Assembly: GCA_902776975.1 (NCBI GenBank) | Contig: CACYSI010000010.1 | Coordinates: forward strand, 1-64,000 | Origin: an uncultured Ruminococcus sp. | GTDB taxonomy: Bacteria > Bacillota > Clostridia > Oscillospirales > Acutalibacteraceae | DNA: 64,000 nucleotides | Reading direction: 5' to 3' | Shown here: positions 24,431 through 32,655 of the stretch, piece after piece | Position numbering within the stretch: the stretch's first letter is position 1 | Layout: each line of letters begins with the position of its first letter | Notes under the pieces: model-generated | Databases searched by the model: none | What the model saw: only the letters and a program-made list of their open reading frames with translations | What the model was told of the DNA's origin: nothing | Translations under genes and position numbers: made by a program

Positions 24431-26632
24431 ATGACAGACAATAACGAACAGCTCTATGAGCTGACAGGTCAGGTAGAGACTATAATCTACCGCAACGATG
24501 AAAACGGATATACCGTGCTCGAGCTTAGCGGCGAAGAGAGCATGATAACCGCTACGGGAATCATGCCCATGATAAGCGCCGGCGAGAGCGTAAAGCTGAT
24601 AGGAGCGTTCAAGAATCATCCTACCTACGGCGAGCAGTTCGCGGTGACCGCTTTTGAACGCACTATGCCCGAGAATGTTGAGGGCATCCTTAAATATCTT
24701 TCGAGCGGAGTGATAAAGGGCATCGGTCCCTCAACAGCGCGCAGGCTGGTGCTCGAATTCGGCTCCGATACGCTGACCGTGCTTGAGAACGAGCCCGAGA
24801 GAGCGGCGGCTCTCAAAGGCATATCTCTGAAAAAAGCCAGGGATATCAGCGAACAGCTCAAAAGCATGATAGGTATACGCGAGCTTATGATATATCTCGC
24901 GGCATACTCCGTCAGCGCCTCAGCGGCGGTCAAAATATGGAAGAAGCTCGGCAACTCGGCTATATCCATAATAGAAGAGAATCCGTATATCCTCTGCGAA
25001 GAAGGTATGGGGATATCATTTGAGACAGCGGACATGATCGCTCTGTCGCATGATAATCCCAAGGACGCTCGCGTCAGAGTGCGGGCGGCTCTCACCTATG
25101 TACTGAGCCACAACCGCTTGAACGGACACACCTGTCTGCCGTCGGACAAGCTGATACAGGCGACAGCCTCGATGCTGGAGATAGAGCCCGAATCCTGCGA
25201 ATCCGCGCTCAAAGAGCTTACCGATGAAAACTCGCTTATATCCGACTTTTTCGGCGATAAAGAATACATCTTTTTGCCGTCTATGTACGACAGTGAGACA
25301 TATATAGCGGCGAGGCTCAAGATGCTGTTGAGGTTTCCCGCTCCCGCGATAACCCGAGCCGAAGAAAAAACGGCAAGCATAGAAGAATCCGACGGTATAC
25401 AGTACGCCGAGCGTCAGAAGCAGGCTATCAGCGAGGCTTTGACCAAGGGTCTGCTCATACTCACCGGCGGTCCCGGCACAGGCAAGACCACGACTCTGAA
25501 CGCTATCATCCGCCTGCTCAAAGAGAGCGGACAAAAGGTCACCTTATGCGCTCCTACCGGCAGAGCGGCTCAGCGGATGACCGCCGTAACCGGTGAAGAA
25601 GCCAAGACCATCCACCGTATGCTCGAGGTGAGCTACGATATAGACGATAAGCCTGTGTTCAAGCGAAACGAGCGCAATCTGCTCAACACCGACGCGCTGA
25701 TAGTAGACGAGGTCAGTATGGTAGACGTTGTCCTGCTCGAGTCGCTTATGCGCGCCATGCCGCTCTCATGCAGGCTGATACTTGTCGGCGACAGCAACCA
25801 GCTGCCGTCCGTAGGAGCCGGCAACGTGCTGTATGATCTCATAGCATCGGGCGAGATACCCGTAATAACGCTCAACGAGATATTCAGACAGTCGATGCAG
25901 AGCCTCATCGTCACTAACGCCCACCGAATCATAAACGGCGAGATGCCCGATCTCACAGTCAGGGACAACGACTTTTTCTTCATGCCCGACTATAACCAGG
26001 AGCGCATAGCCGCTACTATAGGCGATCTCTGCGCCCGCAGGCTCAAAAACGCTTATAACTACAATCTGTACGATAATATACAGGTGCTCTCCCCTACACG
26101 CAAGGGCGTGCTGGGTACCTTTGAACTGAACAACCGTCTGCAGGCTCTCAACAATCCTAACCCGCCGCGCTCTGTCAAGGTAGGCTACTACACCATCGGC
26201 GAGGGCGATAAGGTCATGCAGAGTCGCAACAACTATGATATCATCTGGACTAAGGAAAACGGCGAGTACGGCGAGGGAGTGTTCAACGGCGATATAGGCG
26301 TGATGGTAGAGGTGAACACCGCCGCAAAGACCTACAAGGTGCGTTTTGACGACCGTGTAGCCTCATACGACAGCGAGAGCGTAGGCGACCTTGAGCTCGC
26401 GTACGCGTCTACCGTACACAAAAGTCAGGGCAACGAATTTGACTGCGTCATACTGACGATGTTCAGAGGCGCGCCGCAGCTTATGTACCGTAATCTGCTG
26501 TACACCGCCGTAACGAGAGCCAAAAAGATGCTGATAGCGGTCGGTGATGAGGGCGCTATGCGCTATATGGTCGAGAACAACCGCCGAATACTGAGATACA
26601 CGGGACTCAAAGAATTTTTGATGAGGGAATGA
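24431..26632 (+). CDS. recD2: RecD2-type ATP-dependent DNA helicase
   Basis: A superfamily 1B 5'-3' helicase of 733 residues. It has an N-terminal OB-like domain, helix-hairpin-helix motifs (SGVIKGIGPSTARRLV near 97), Walker A GGPGTGKTTTLNAI near 346, DEVSMVD as Walker B, and the C-terminal UvrD-like GDIGVMVE and ASTVHKSQGNEFD motifs. The layout is the RecD2 family found in species without, or in addition to, RecBCD. The ATG follows the alr TAA directly, with GGAAGAATAA as ribosome site. Its role is in DNA repair or recombination; next to comFC it may also touch incoming DNA. Confidence 0.95.
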   Translation: MTDNNEQLYELTGQVETIIYRNDENGYTVLELSGEESMITATGIMPMISAGESVKLIGAFKNHPTYGEQFAVTAFERTMPENVEGILKYLSSGVIKGIGPSTARRLVLEFGSDTLTVLENEPERAAALKGISLKKARDISEQLKSMIGIRELMIYLAAYSVSASAAVKIWKKLGNSAISIIEENPYILCEEGMGISFETADMIALSHDNPKDARVRVRAALTYVLSHNRLNGHTCLPSDKLIQATASMLEIEPESCESALKELTDENSLISDFFGDKEYIFLPSMYDSETYIAARLKMLLRFPAPAITRAEEKTASIEESDGIQYAERQKQAISEALTKGLLILTGGPGTGKTTTLNAIIRLLKESGQKVTLCAPTGRAAQRMTAVTGEEAKTIHRMLEVSYDIDDKPVFKRNERNLLNTDALIVDEVSMVDVVLLESLMRAMPLSCRLILVGDSNQLPSVGAGNVLYDLIASGEIPVITLNEIFRQSMQSLIVTNAHRIINGEMPDLTVRDNDFFFMPDYNQERIAATIGDLCARRLKNAYNYNLYDNIQVLSPTRKGVLGTFELNNRLQALNNPNPPRSVKVGYYTIGEGDKVMQSRNNYDIIWTKENGEYGEGVFNGDIGVMVEVNTAAKTYKVRFDDRVASYDSESVGDLELAYASTVHKSQGNEFDCVILTMFRGAPQLMYRNLLYTAVTRAKKMLIAVGDEGAMRYMVENNRRILRYTGLKEFLMRE

Positions 26633-26633
26633 T

Positions 26634-27305
26634 ATGAAACCGCTGTACAAGCTCGCGACACTGATATTTCCCGATAGATGTCCGTACTGCAACTGTCTGA
26701 TAGAGCCCGAGAGGATAGCATGTCCGAGATGCTTTGAGATACTCAGACAAAAGCATATCCCGCTGAGCTTAGGAGTCTCGGGATACAGATGCGTATCATC
26801 CTTCGTCTACGGCGGCAAGGTCAGACGTATGATCATCCGTTTGAAGTTTTATGACAGGACTCAGTACATACCGCAGATAGCAAGGGTGACTGTCGATGAT
26901 ATCAAAGCGACATTCGCGGATATCGGCTTTGACTGTATCACCTATGTGCCGATGCACACTAAGGACGAAAAGAAAAGAGGCTACAATCAGTCCGAGCTGC
27001 TCGCTAAAGCGCTTTCAAAGGAGCTGTCTCTCCCCTGTCTTGATACTCTCGACAAAATAAAGAGGACCAAAAAGCAACACACCCTGACATATTCGCAAAG
27101 ACGAAAGAATCTGTCGGGAGCGTTCAAAGCGAAAGAAGGCGTTGATATCAGCGGAAAAAGCGTACTGATGATAGACGATATCATCACCAGCGGCGCTACG
27201 CTCTCGACCTGCTGTAAGGCTCTCAGAAGAGCTAAGCCCAAGATGATATGCTGCGCTACGATAGCGAGCGCTAAGAACGTCTATCCCGAAGAATCTGTTA
27301 TTTAA
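26634..27305 (+). CDS. comFC: ComFC-family phosphoribosyltransferase-like protein
   Basis: ComFC proteins are needed for natural transformation. The 223 residues have the two N-terminal zinc CxxC motifs (CPYCNCLIEPERIACPRC), a KRGYNQSELLAKALS segment and the PRPP-type motif VLMIDDIITSGATLSTC. This is the standard ComFC/GntX architecture. It lies one base after recD2, likely cotranscribed. Together with comEC at 1.9 kb it suggests a possible competence capability, with no pilus or comFA genes in view. Confidence 0.9.
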   Translation: MKPLYKLATLIFPDRCPYCNCLIEPERIACPRCFEILRQKHIPLSLGVSGYRCVSSFVYGGKVRRMIIRLKFYDRTQYIPQIARVTVDDIKATFADIGFDCITYVPMHTKDEKKRGYNQSELLAKALSKELSLPCLDTLDKIKRTKKQHTLTYSQRRKNLSGAFKAKEGVDISGKSVLMIDDIITSGATLSTCCKALRRAKPKMICCATIASAKNVYPEESVI

Positions 27306-27308
27306 GTA

Positions 27309-27337
27309 TTGAAAAACGGATCCTGAGATTATATAAT
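27309..27337 (+). promoter_or_regulatory. Sigma-A promoter of the mreB-family gene
   Basis: TTGAAA (27309-27314), a 17-base spacer and TATAAT (27332-27337), 40 bases before the start codon. Confidence 0.75.
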
Positions 27338-27377
27338 TAGCTTTAACAGAAACCTTATACTAATCAAGGAGAACAAT

Positions 27378-28391
27378 ATGGATATAGCACTGGATCTCGG
27401 CACCGCCAACACACGGCTGAGGATAAACAAGAACGGCAACGCCATTGACGAGCCGTCCGTGATAGCGTACAACAGAGATAACAACGAGATACTGTCCTTC
27501 GGCAGAGAAGCGTATGAGATGCTCGGCAAGACCTCGTCGAGGATCCATGTCGTCTTCCCTCTCGAGGGCGGAGTCATTGCGTCTTCGGGACTCGTAGAGG
27601 AGCTGGTCAACATCTTCATGTGCGAGGTATGTACCAGCCGTGTAGTCATGCCCAGAGTCGTCGCATGCATCCCCGGTGAGATCACAGAGGTCGAAAAGCG
27701 GGCTATAGTCGGAGCTATATCGAGCTTCGGCGTAAGGCGCGTGCTGCTGATAGAGTCTACCAAGGCTGCCGCCTTCGGCACAGGCATGGATATCATGAGC
27801 CCTCACGGCTGTATGATAGTCGATCTGGGAGCCGGTACCGTAGACGCGGCGGTAATGTCGCTGGGCGGTATGTCCGTGAGCAAAACGATCAAGACTGCCG
27901 GTAACGCTATGGATGACGAGATAATCAAGTATATCCGACGCAAACACAATCTTATCATCGGCAAAGCCATGGCGACAAGCTGTAAAGAAGCTATCGGCTG
28001 TGTGATAAAGCCCGAGATCGAAGAGACCTTCCGCGTCAAGGGAAGAGACTCCCTGAGAGGTCTGCCTAAAGCGGTAGAGGTCACCTCCTGTGAGATAATG
28101 GAGGCGATATCGGATATAACCGCTGCCATAGTCAATACAGCGACAGATGTGCTTGAGGATACTCCGCCCGAAATGCTCGGAGATATACAGACAGACGGCA
28201 TAATGATCACCGGAGGATTATCACAGCTCAAGGGTATGCGCGAGCTGCTCGAGCGTGAGACAGGCATCACCGTACACAGAGCCAAGGATCCCGCAGACAG
28301 CGTAGTAGCCGGATGCTTTGAGGCTACCGCCTTTATCGAAGAGGCAGAAGCTCAGAGGGCTAATCTCAATCCCCTTATGACAGTTTATTGA
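27378..28391 (+). CDS. mreB: MreB/Mbl-family rod-shape actin homologue
   Basis: A bacterial actin that guides lateral cell-wall synthesis. The 337 residues show the phosphate-1 motif IALDLGTANTRLRI, GCMIVDLGAGTVDAAV (phosphate 2), the adenosine-side GIMITGGLSQLKGM and the ending RANLNPLMTVY. No mreC or mreD follows, so it is a solitary copy and could be an Mbl- or MreBH-like paralogue. AAGGAG lies before the start, with its own consensus promoter, and a terminator closes it at 28406-28446. Confidence 0.9.
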   Translation: MDIALDLGTANTRLRINKNGNAIDEPSVIAYNRDNNEILSFGREAYEMLGKTSSRIHVVFPLEGGVIASSGLVEELVNIFMCEVCTSRVVMPRVVACIPGEITEVEKRAIVGAISSFGVRRVLLIESTKAAAFGTGMDIMSPHGCMIVDLGAGTVDAAVMSLGGMSVSKTIKTAGNAMDDEIIKYIRRKHNLIIGKAMATSCKEAIGCVIKPEIEETFRVKGRDSLRGLPKAVEVTSCEIMEAISDITAAIVNTATDVLEDTPPEMLGDIQTDGIMITGGLSQLKGMRELLERETGITVHRAKDPADSVVAGCFEATAFIEEAEAQRANLNPLMTVY

Positions 28392-28405
28392 TAACAAAAG
28401 CGATC

Positions 28406-28446
28406 AAAGCACGACGTCCTATCACCGGATGTCATGCTTTTTTCTT
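28406..28446 (+). terminator. Terminator of mreB
   Basis: AAAGCACGACGTCC pairs with GGATGTCATGCTTT with two mismatches and is followed by TTTCTT. Confidence 0.75.
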
Positions 28447-28528
28447 ATAGAGCATAAAAGTGCCTTATTATGTTATATAAATACTTACATAAGTATAAAT
28501 TGCATAAATAACTGTGTTGATTTTTGGA

Positions 28529-28556
28529 TTGCGTCACTAAAAGTATGTGATAGAAT
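28529..28556 (+). promoter_or_regulatory. Possible promoter of the broken dockerin gene
   Basis: TTGCGT (28529-28534), a 16-base spacer and TAGAAT (28551-28556). A leader of about 120 bases with two small inverted repeats (TCGTAT/ATACGA and ACCGC/GCGGT) follows before AAAAGGAGG at 28664. Confidence 0.4.
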
Positions 28557-28684
28557 AGATAGGTAAAGTAGATTTCGTATCACCGAGGCAAATGACGAAT
28601 ACGACGCGAGATTTATTTTCAAATCAAACCGCGGTTATAGTGGGATGACAAGCGGTAATTAAAAAAGGAGGAATCTTTACACAC

Positions 28685-29302
28685 ATAAAGAGACTTCTTT
28701 CAGTACTTCCGGCAGTTTGCATGCTTTTCGGTATTATTGCGATCGTGCCGGTTACTGCAAGCGCCTAGACCACAGACGGCATCACTGTATACTTCACTGA
28801 TGCTCTGAGTTGGGGCGACGTGAACGTCTATTACTGGCCGAACGGCGGCGACTGGCCCGGCAAAGCAATGGACAAGGACACAGTCAACGACTATGATCAG
28901 CAGATCTTCAAGGCTACTGTCCCTGCCAATATTGACGGCATGGGCAACAACTACGGCGAGAACGGTGAGATCACAGCTGACGGCACTTATACACTCTTCT
29001 TCGATCCTACAGCAAGCGGCGGCAGCGAGTGGTTCTACGGTTGTATCTTCATCGATATGCCCGATCCCGCTGATATGTTCCTGCTCGGCGACGCTGACGG
29101 TTCAGATGAGGTCGACGCTGTTGACGCAACAGTAATCCAGCGTGTAGCCATTCTGGTCAAGGTTCCGTATGCAGAAGAAATACTGATGCAGGGCGACGTT
29201 GACGACGACGGCGAGCTGACAGTAATCAACGCAACATTTATTCTGCGTTATTCTTCACTTGCTCCCACACCTTACCGCATCGGCGAGTATGTATCCCGCT
29301 GA
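28685..29302 (+). pseudogene. Broken secreted starch-binding (CBM26-like) dockerin protein
   Basis: Frame 28685-29302 encodes a signal peptide (KRLLSVLPAVCMLFGIIAIV, then PVTASA), a CBM26-like starch-binding module (ITVYFTDALSWGDVNVYYW, PNGGDWPG) and a type I dockerin with two Ca-binding repeats (GDADGSDEVDAVDATVIQR and GDVDDDGELTVINATFILRY). Two faults stand before the mature part. The codon where ATG is expected, 13 bases after AAAAGGAGG, is ATA (28685). The codon right after the signal peptide is TAG (28766-28768), one change from CAG Gln. TAG serves as a normal stop elsewhere in the window (gene 44397-44624). Everything downstream is intact, so the decay is recent, or an assembly error or readthrough is involved. 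A later ATG at 28820 has no ribosome site and no export signal. Confidence 0.75.
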
Positions 29303-29339
29303 TAAATGAAAAAGCGCAGAGAAATTAACCTCTCTGCAT

Positions 29340-29378
29340 AAAAGCTCCCCCTTCCCGTAAAAAGGAAGGGGGAGCGAT
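29340..29378. terminator. Hairpin after the broken dockerin gene
   Basis: AGCTCCCCCTTCC and GGAAGGGGGAGC pair around GTAAAAA. It is likely a terminator in the style of repeat-derived hairpins; the T run is short. Confidence 0.55.
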
Positions 29379-29400
29379 TATGTGTAATTAATCAAATTGC

Positions 29401-29563
29401 TTATACTGATCCTTGATAAAAAGATTGAATAAGATATCAGCGATAAATTTTGTAGAGCAAGGCGGGTGACGCAGGCAGGCTGGCGCCTGTCAAGGAGCCC
29501 AACGCAGCTATACGGAATTTAGCGCAATAGATATTAAAGATTTTTATTAAGGAGCAGTATTAA
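29401..29563. repeat. MITE-like long imperfect palindrome
   Basis: The left arm ACTGATCCTTGATAAAAA (29405-29422) faces ACTGCTCCTTAATAAAAA on the other strand (29558-29541). The arms continue for about 52 bases with small gaps and meet around a GC-rich centre (GGCGGGTGACGCAGGCAGGC). The outermost bases TTATACTG/CAGTATTAA also match. It has no coding capacity and abuts the SDR gene's stop. Confidence 0.65.
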
Positions 29564-29569
29564 CAGATA

Positions 29570-30328
29570 CTATCTCTCATTCTTTTTTCGCTGAAAACTA
29601 TAAGCGATCTTCAGCATCAGCTTCTCCGGCAGAAATCTGCGGAAGAACAGTCCTACCTTGATCATAGCGCCCGGGATTATGATAAGTTTGCCGTTAAGCG
29701 CGCCGTCAACGGCGGTTTTGGCGCACATCTCGGACGAAATACCGTTCACCGCGAACTTGACCTTAGCTACCCTATTGAACTCGGTATTCACCGGTCCTGG
29801 GCACAGCGCGCTCACGCTCACCTTACTGCCCTTTCTTCTCAGCTCCTCATAGATCGCCTCCGTCAGCCTGAGAACATAGTTCTTTGTCGCGTAATAGGTA
29901 GATAGCAGCGGTCCGGGCATGAAGCCAGCCGAAGAAGCAACATTAAGGATGATACCGCTGTCGCGCTTTATGAAATCTCTGAGATACAGCTTAGTCAGTA
30001 TATGCACAGCGCGCACATTGACATCGATCATGTTGAGCTCGGCGTCCAGATCGCTGTCGGCGAACTCTCCCGCTAAGCCGAAGCCCGCGTTATTGATGAG
30101 CATATCTATACTCTCGTCTTTAGTCAGCTCATACAGCCTGCGGCAGTCATCTTCTTTGCCGACGTCGAGTGCGATGATCCTGACATCAACATTACCGATA
30201 TCAGAGCTGAGCTCTCTGAGCCTGTCTTCTCTCCTTGCGACAAGTATCAGATCCCAGCCCTTTTGAGCCAGATATCTCGCCATATCTCTGCCTATACCCG
30301 ATGAAGCACCGGTGATCAACGCTTTCAT
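29570..30328 (-). CDS. Short-chain dehydrogenase/reductase (SDR)
   Basis: Classical SDR, 252 residues: the cofactor motif TGASSGIGRDMARYL at the N-terminus with a following RR that favours NADP(H), NNAGFG, the catalytic Ser in ASSAGFMPG and Tyr-x3-Lys in YYATKNYVL. The C-terminal basic tail (AYSFQRKKNER) and a hydrophobic segment near 225-240 suggest loose membrane association. Substrate is unknown. GGAGGTATACT precedes the start. It has a divergent promoter region shared with mscS. Confidence 0.88.
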   Translation of the reverse strand: MKALITGASSGIGRDMARYLAQKGWDLILVARREDRLRELSSDIGNVDVRIIALDVGKEDDCRRLYELTKDESIDMLINNAGFGLAGEFADSDLDAELNMIDVNVRAVHILTKLYLRDFIKRDSGIILNVASSAGFMPGPLLSTYYATKNYVLRLTEAIYEELRRKGSKVSVSALCPGPVNTEFNRVAKVKFAVNGISSEMCAKTAVDGALNGKLIIIPGAMIKVGLFFRRFLPEKLMLKIAYSFQRKKNER

Positions 30329-30390
30329 AGTATACCTCCGAAATATTTTGATATTATTATGTATTAAAGTTTACATCTTATTTATTGTAT

Positions 30391-30418
30391 TTGTCAATCT
30401 TTTCATATACAATATAAT
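30391..30418 (+). promoter_or_regulatory. Overlapping divergent promoters for mscS and the SDR gene
   Basis: TTGTCA (30391-30396), 16 bases and TATAAT (30413-30418) point to mscS. The same bases read on the other strand give TTGACA (30397-30392), the likely -35 of the SDR gene. The two promoters therefore share their -35 region. Confidence 0.6.
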
Positions 30419-30445
30419 AGTATAATTTATATAGGGGATGATGCT

Positions 30446-31264
30446 GTGGAAAAGATAAATCAATTTTGGGAAGAGCTGAAAAACAGCGTCGCAAAGCTGT
30501 TGCCTAATCTGTTGGGCGCAGTGATAATAGCCGCTGTCGGCATAATCTTAGCCTTGATCATCGTGCATATAGCGCGCAAAGCCATGGAGCGCAAAAAGGT
30601 CGATCCGTCGCTTTCTACGTTCATATGTCACGCGATAAGGATCACTATATACATATTCACTCTGTTTGCGGCGTTATCCGCTCTCAACATATCCATAGCC
30701 GGTCTGATAGCGTTCTTCTCGGCGGCAGTCGCGGCTGTAGCGCTGGCTCTCAAAGACAGACTCTCCGATATAGCGAGCGGTATAGTGATACTGTTCTCTA
30801 AGCCGTTTGTCACAGGTGATTTCATCGAGTTTGACAAGTACAGCGGCTTTGTGCAGAAGATCGGTCTGATGCACACGGATATCCTCACCTATGACGGCAC
30901 AAATGTCATCATCCCCAATTCGGTGATTTCCGGCTCGGAGGTAAACAACCATACGGCAAAGCCCATAGTACGAGTGCAGGTAGATGTGCCTATCCCCTAT
31001 GACGCGGATATCAACAAAGTCAAAGAGGTGTTGTTCGGGGTCATCGGATCCACCGAGCTGCTCAAAGAAGACGATAGTCATAAGCCTTCGGTACAGCTGC
31101 AGACGTTCGGCGAAAGCTCGCTTGACTTCAATGTACGCGTTTACTGCGACTTCAAGGATTATTGGAAGGTATACTACAACCTTACGGAACGCATAAAAGA
31201 AGCACTGGATGAAAACCGTATCACGATACCGTTCAATCAGCTGGACGTACATATCCAAAAGTGA
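30446..31264 (+). CDS. mscS: Small-conductance mechanosensitive channel (MscS family)
   Basis: Releases solutes on hypo-osmotic shock. The 272 residues contain three membrane helices. The pore helix region is seen as AAVAAVALALKDRLSDIASG, followed by the beta-domain pattern FVTGDFIEFDKYSGFVQKIG and PNSVISGSEVNNHT. Length is that of the short MscS type. The start is GTG at 30446 after GGGGATGATGCT. Monocistronic, closed by a terminator at 31270. Confidence 0.92.
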   Translation: MEKINQFWEELKNSVAKLLPNLLGAVIIAAVGIILALIIVHIARKAMERKKVDPSLSTFICHAIRITIYIFTLFAALSALNISIAGLIAFFSAAVAAVALALKDRLSDIASGIVILFSKPFVTGDFIEFDKYSGFVQKIGLMHTDILTYDGTNVIIPNSVISGSEVNNHTAKPIVRVQVDVPIPYDADINKVKEVLFGVIGSTELLKEDDSHKPSVQLQTFGESSLDFNVRVYCDFKDYWKVYYNLTERIKEALDENRITIPFNQLDVHIQK

Positions 31265-31269
31265 CAAGA

Positions 31270-31299
31270 GCGGCTGTCCGGGTGACAGCCGCCTTTTTG
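31270..31299 (+). terminator. Terminator of mscS
   Basis: GCGGCTGTC pairs with GACAGCCGC and is followed by CTTTTTG. Confidence 0.85.
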
Positions 31300-31317
31300 T
31301 ACCCTATCATATTTGAC

Positions 31318-31346
31318 TTGACTAAACCGTGACAAAGTATTATTAT
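31318..31346 (+). promoter_or_regulatory. Sigma-A-like promoter of pncB
   Basis: TTGACT (31318-31323), a 17-base spacer and TATTAT (31341-31346), 46 bases before the start. Confidence 0.65.
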
Positions 31347-31392
31347 AATAACGCTATGCCGTAACATAATCGGCGCGAAAGGATAATAAAAA

Positions 31393-32589
31393 ATGAAACT
31401 CGATCCCATTGTTATATCACTGTTGGATACCGATCTGTACAAGTTCAATATGGATCAGGTCATCTTTCACAAGCATACAGACCTATGCGGCAAGTACTAC
31501 TTTAAATGCCGCAACAAGGATATAGTCTTCACTCAGGAGATGCTCGACGAGATCAACTCCCAGATAGACCATCTCTGCACCCTGCGTTTTCGCAAGGATG
31601 AGCTGAATTATCTGCGCTCTATACGTTTTATCAAGAGCGACTATGTTGAGTTCCTGCGTCTGTGGCATCCTATAAGAGAGTATGTCACTACCGATCTGAG
31701 CGATGACGGCGAGCTGTCTATCATCGTAGACGGTCCCCTATTCTCAGCCATGCAGTTCGAGATATATCTGCTCGAGATAGTCAACGAGGTATACTTCCGC
31801 TTGTCATACGACTATGACAAGCTGCTCAAATCCGCCGAAGAAAAGCTCAACGCTAAGATCGAGGCGCTGAACAACGGCACATACACATTCAAGTTCGCGG
31901 AGTTCGGCAGCAGACGCAGACTCTCTCGCGAGTGGGAGGATGTAGTTGTGCGCAGGTTCTCGACCGAGACAGACAAGTGCATCGGCACCTCCAACGTATA
32001 CCTCGCCATGAAGTATAATCTGACCCCGATAGGCACATACGCTCATGAGTTTGTACAGATGTATCAGGGCATAGACAGATATCCCCTCGCTTACACCAAC
32101 CATTACGCTATGCGCGACTGGTATGACGAGTACGACGGCGATAACGGTACCGCGCTCACCGATACTATCACCACAGATCTCTTCCTGCTCGACTTCAACC
32201 GCTCAAACGTCAATAACTATAACGGCGTTCGCCATGACAGCGGAGATCCGTATGAGTGGGGCGAGAAGATAATCGCTCATTATCAGAAGTTCGGGGTCGA
32301 TCCGCGTACTAAGCAGCTGCTGTTCAGCGACAGTCTGGACTTTGACCGAGCTCAAAAGCTCTTCGACTACTTTAAAGACAGAGCCAAGGTCTCATTCGGC
32401 ATAGGTACCTTCTGCTCAAACGATACCTGCGTTGATCCTCTCAACATCGTCATCAAGCTGCAGTATGTCAACGACAAGCCCGTAGCAAAGCTCAGTGATA
32501 CGCCCGATAAGAGTATGTGTCACGATGAGTCTTATCTCAAATATCTAAAGCGCTCCGTCGCTTTCAGACTGAAAAGAGAAGCTTTATAA
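31393..32589 (+). CDS. pncB: Nicotinate phosphoribosyltransferase
   Basis: Converts nicotinate and PRPP to nicotinate mononucleotide in NAD salvage. The 398 residues show the family marks TDLYKFNMDQVIFHKH at the N-terminus, EFGSRRRLSREWEDVV, GTYAHEFVQMYQG and VRHDSGDPYEWGEKI. Its length is that of the PncB1 type. AAAGGATAA lies before the start; a consensus promoter and a terminator on either side make it a single-gene unit. Confidence 0.95.
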   Translation: MKLDPIVISLLDTDLYKFNMDQVIFHKHTDLCGKYYFKCRNKDIVFTQEMLDEINSQIDHLCTLRFRKDELNYLRSIRFIKSDYVEFLRLWHPIREYVTTDLSDDGELSIIVDGPLFSAMQFEIYLLEIVNEVYFRLSYDYDKLLKSAEEKLNAKIEALNNGTYTFKFAEFGSRRRLSREWEDVVVRRFSTETDKCIGTSNVYLAMKYNLTPIGTYAHEFVQMYQGIDRYPLAYTNHYAMRDWYDEYDGDNGTALTDTITTDLFLLDFNRSNVNNYNGVRHDSGDPYEWGEKIIAHYQKFGVDPRTKQLLFSDSLDFDRAQKLFDYFKDRAKVSFGIGTFCSNDTCVDPLNIVIKLQYVNDKPVAKLSDTPDKSMCHDESYLKYLKRSVAFRLKREAL

Positions 32590-32608
32590 AACATCATATA
32601 CATAAATC

Positions 32609-32636
32609 AAGCCCTGCCAATACGGCAGGGCTTTTG
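32609..32636. terminator. Bidirectional terminator between pncB and the CotH-dockerin gene
   Basis: AAGCCCTGCC pairs with GGCAGGGCTT with an A/T run on each side. Confidence 0.85.
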
Positions 32637-32655
32637 CTTATATTGAATCATGCAT

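Noticed and set aside
28571..28660. Possible c-di-GMP riboswitch in the leader of the broken dockerin gene
   Set aside because: GAGGCAAA and GACGC words occur, but the pairing and core bases of the c-di-GMP class I fold are not satisfied.
28766..28768. TAG recoding to an amino acid in this genome
   Set aside because: TAG is the natural stop of the gene at 44397-44624 and no suppressor system is visible, so a nonsense mutation is simpler.
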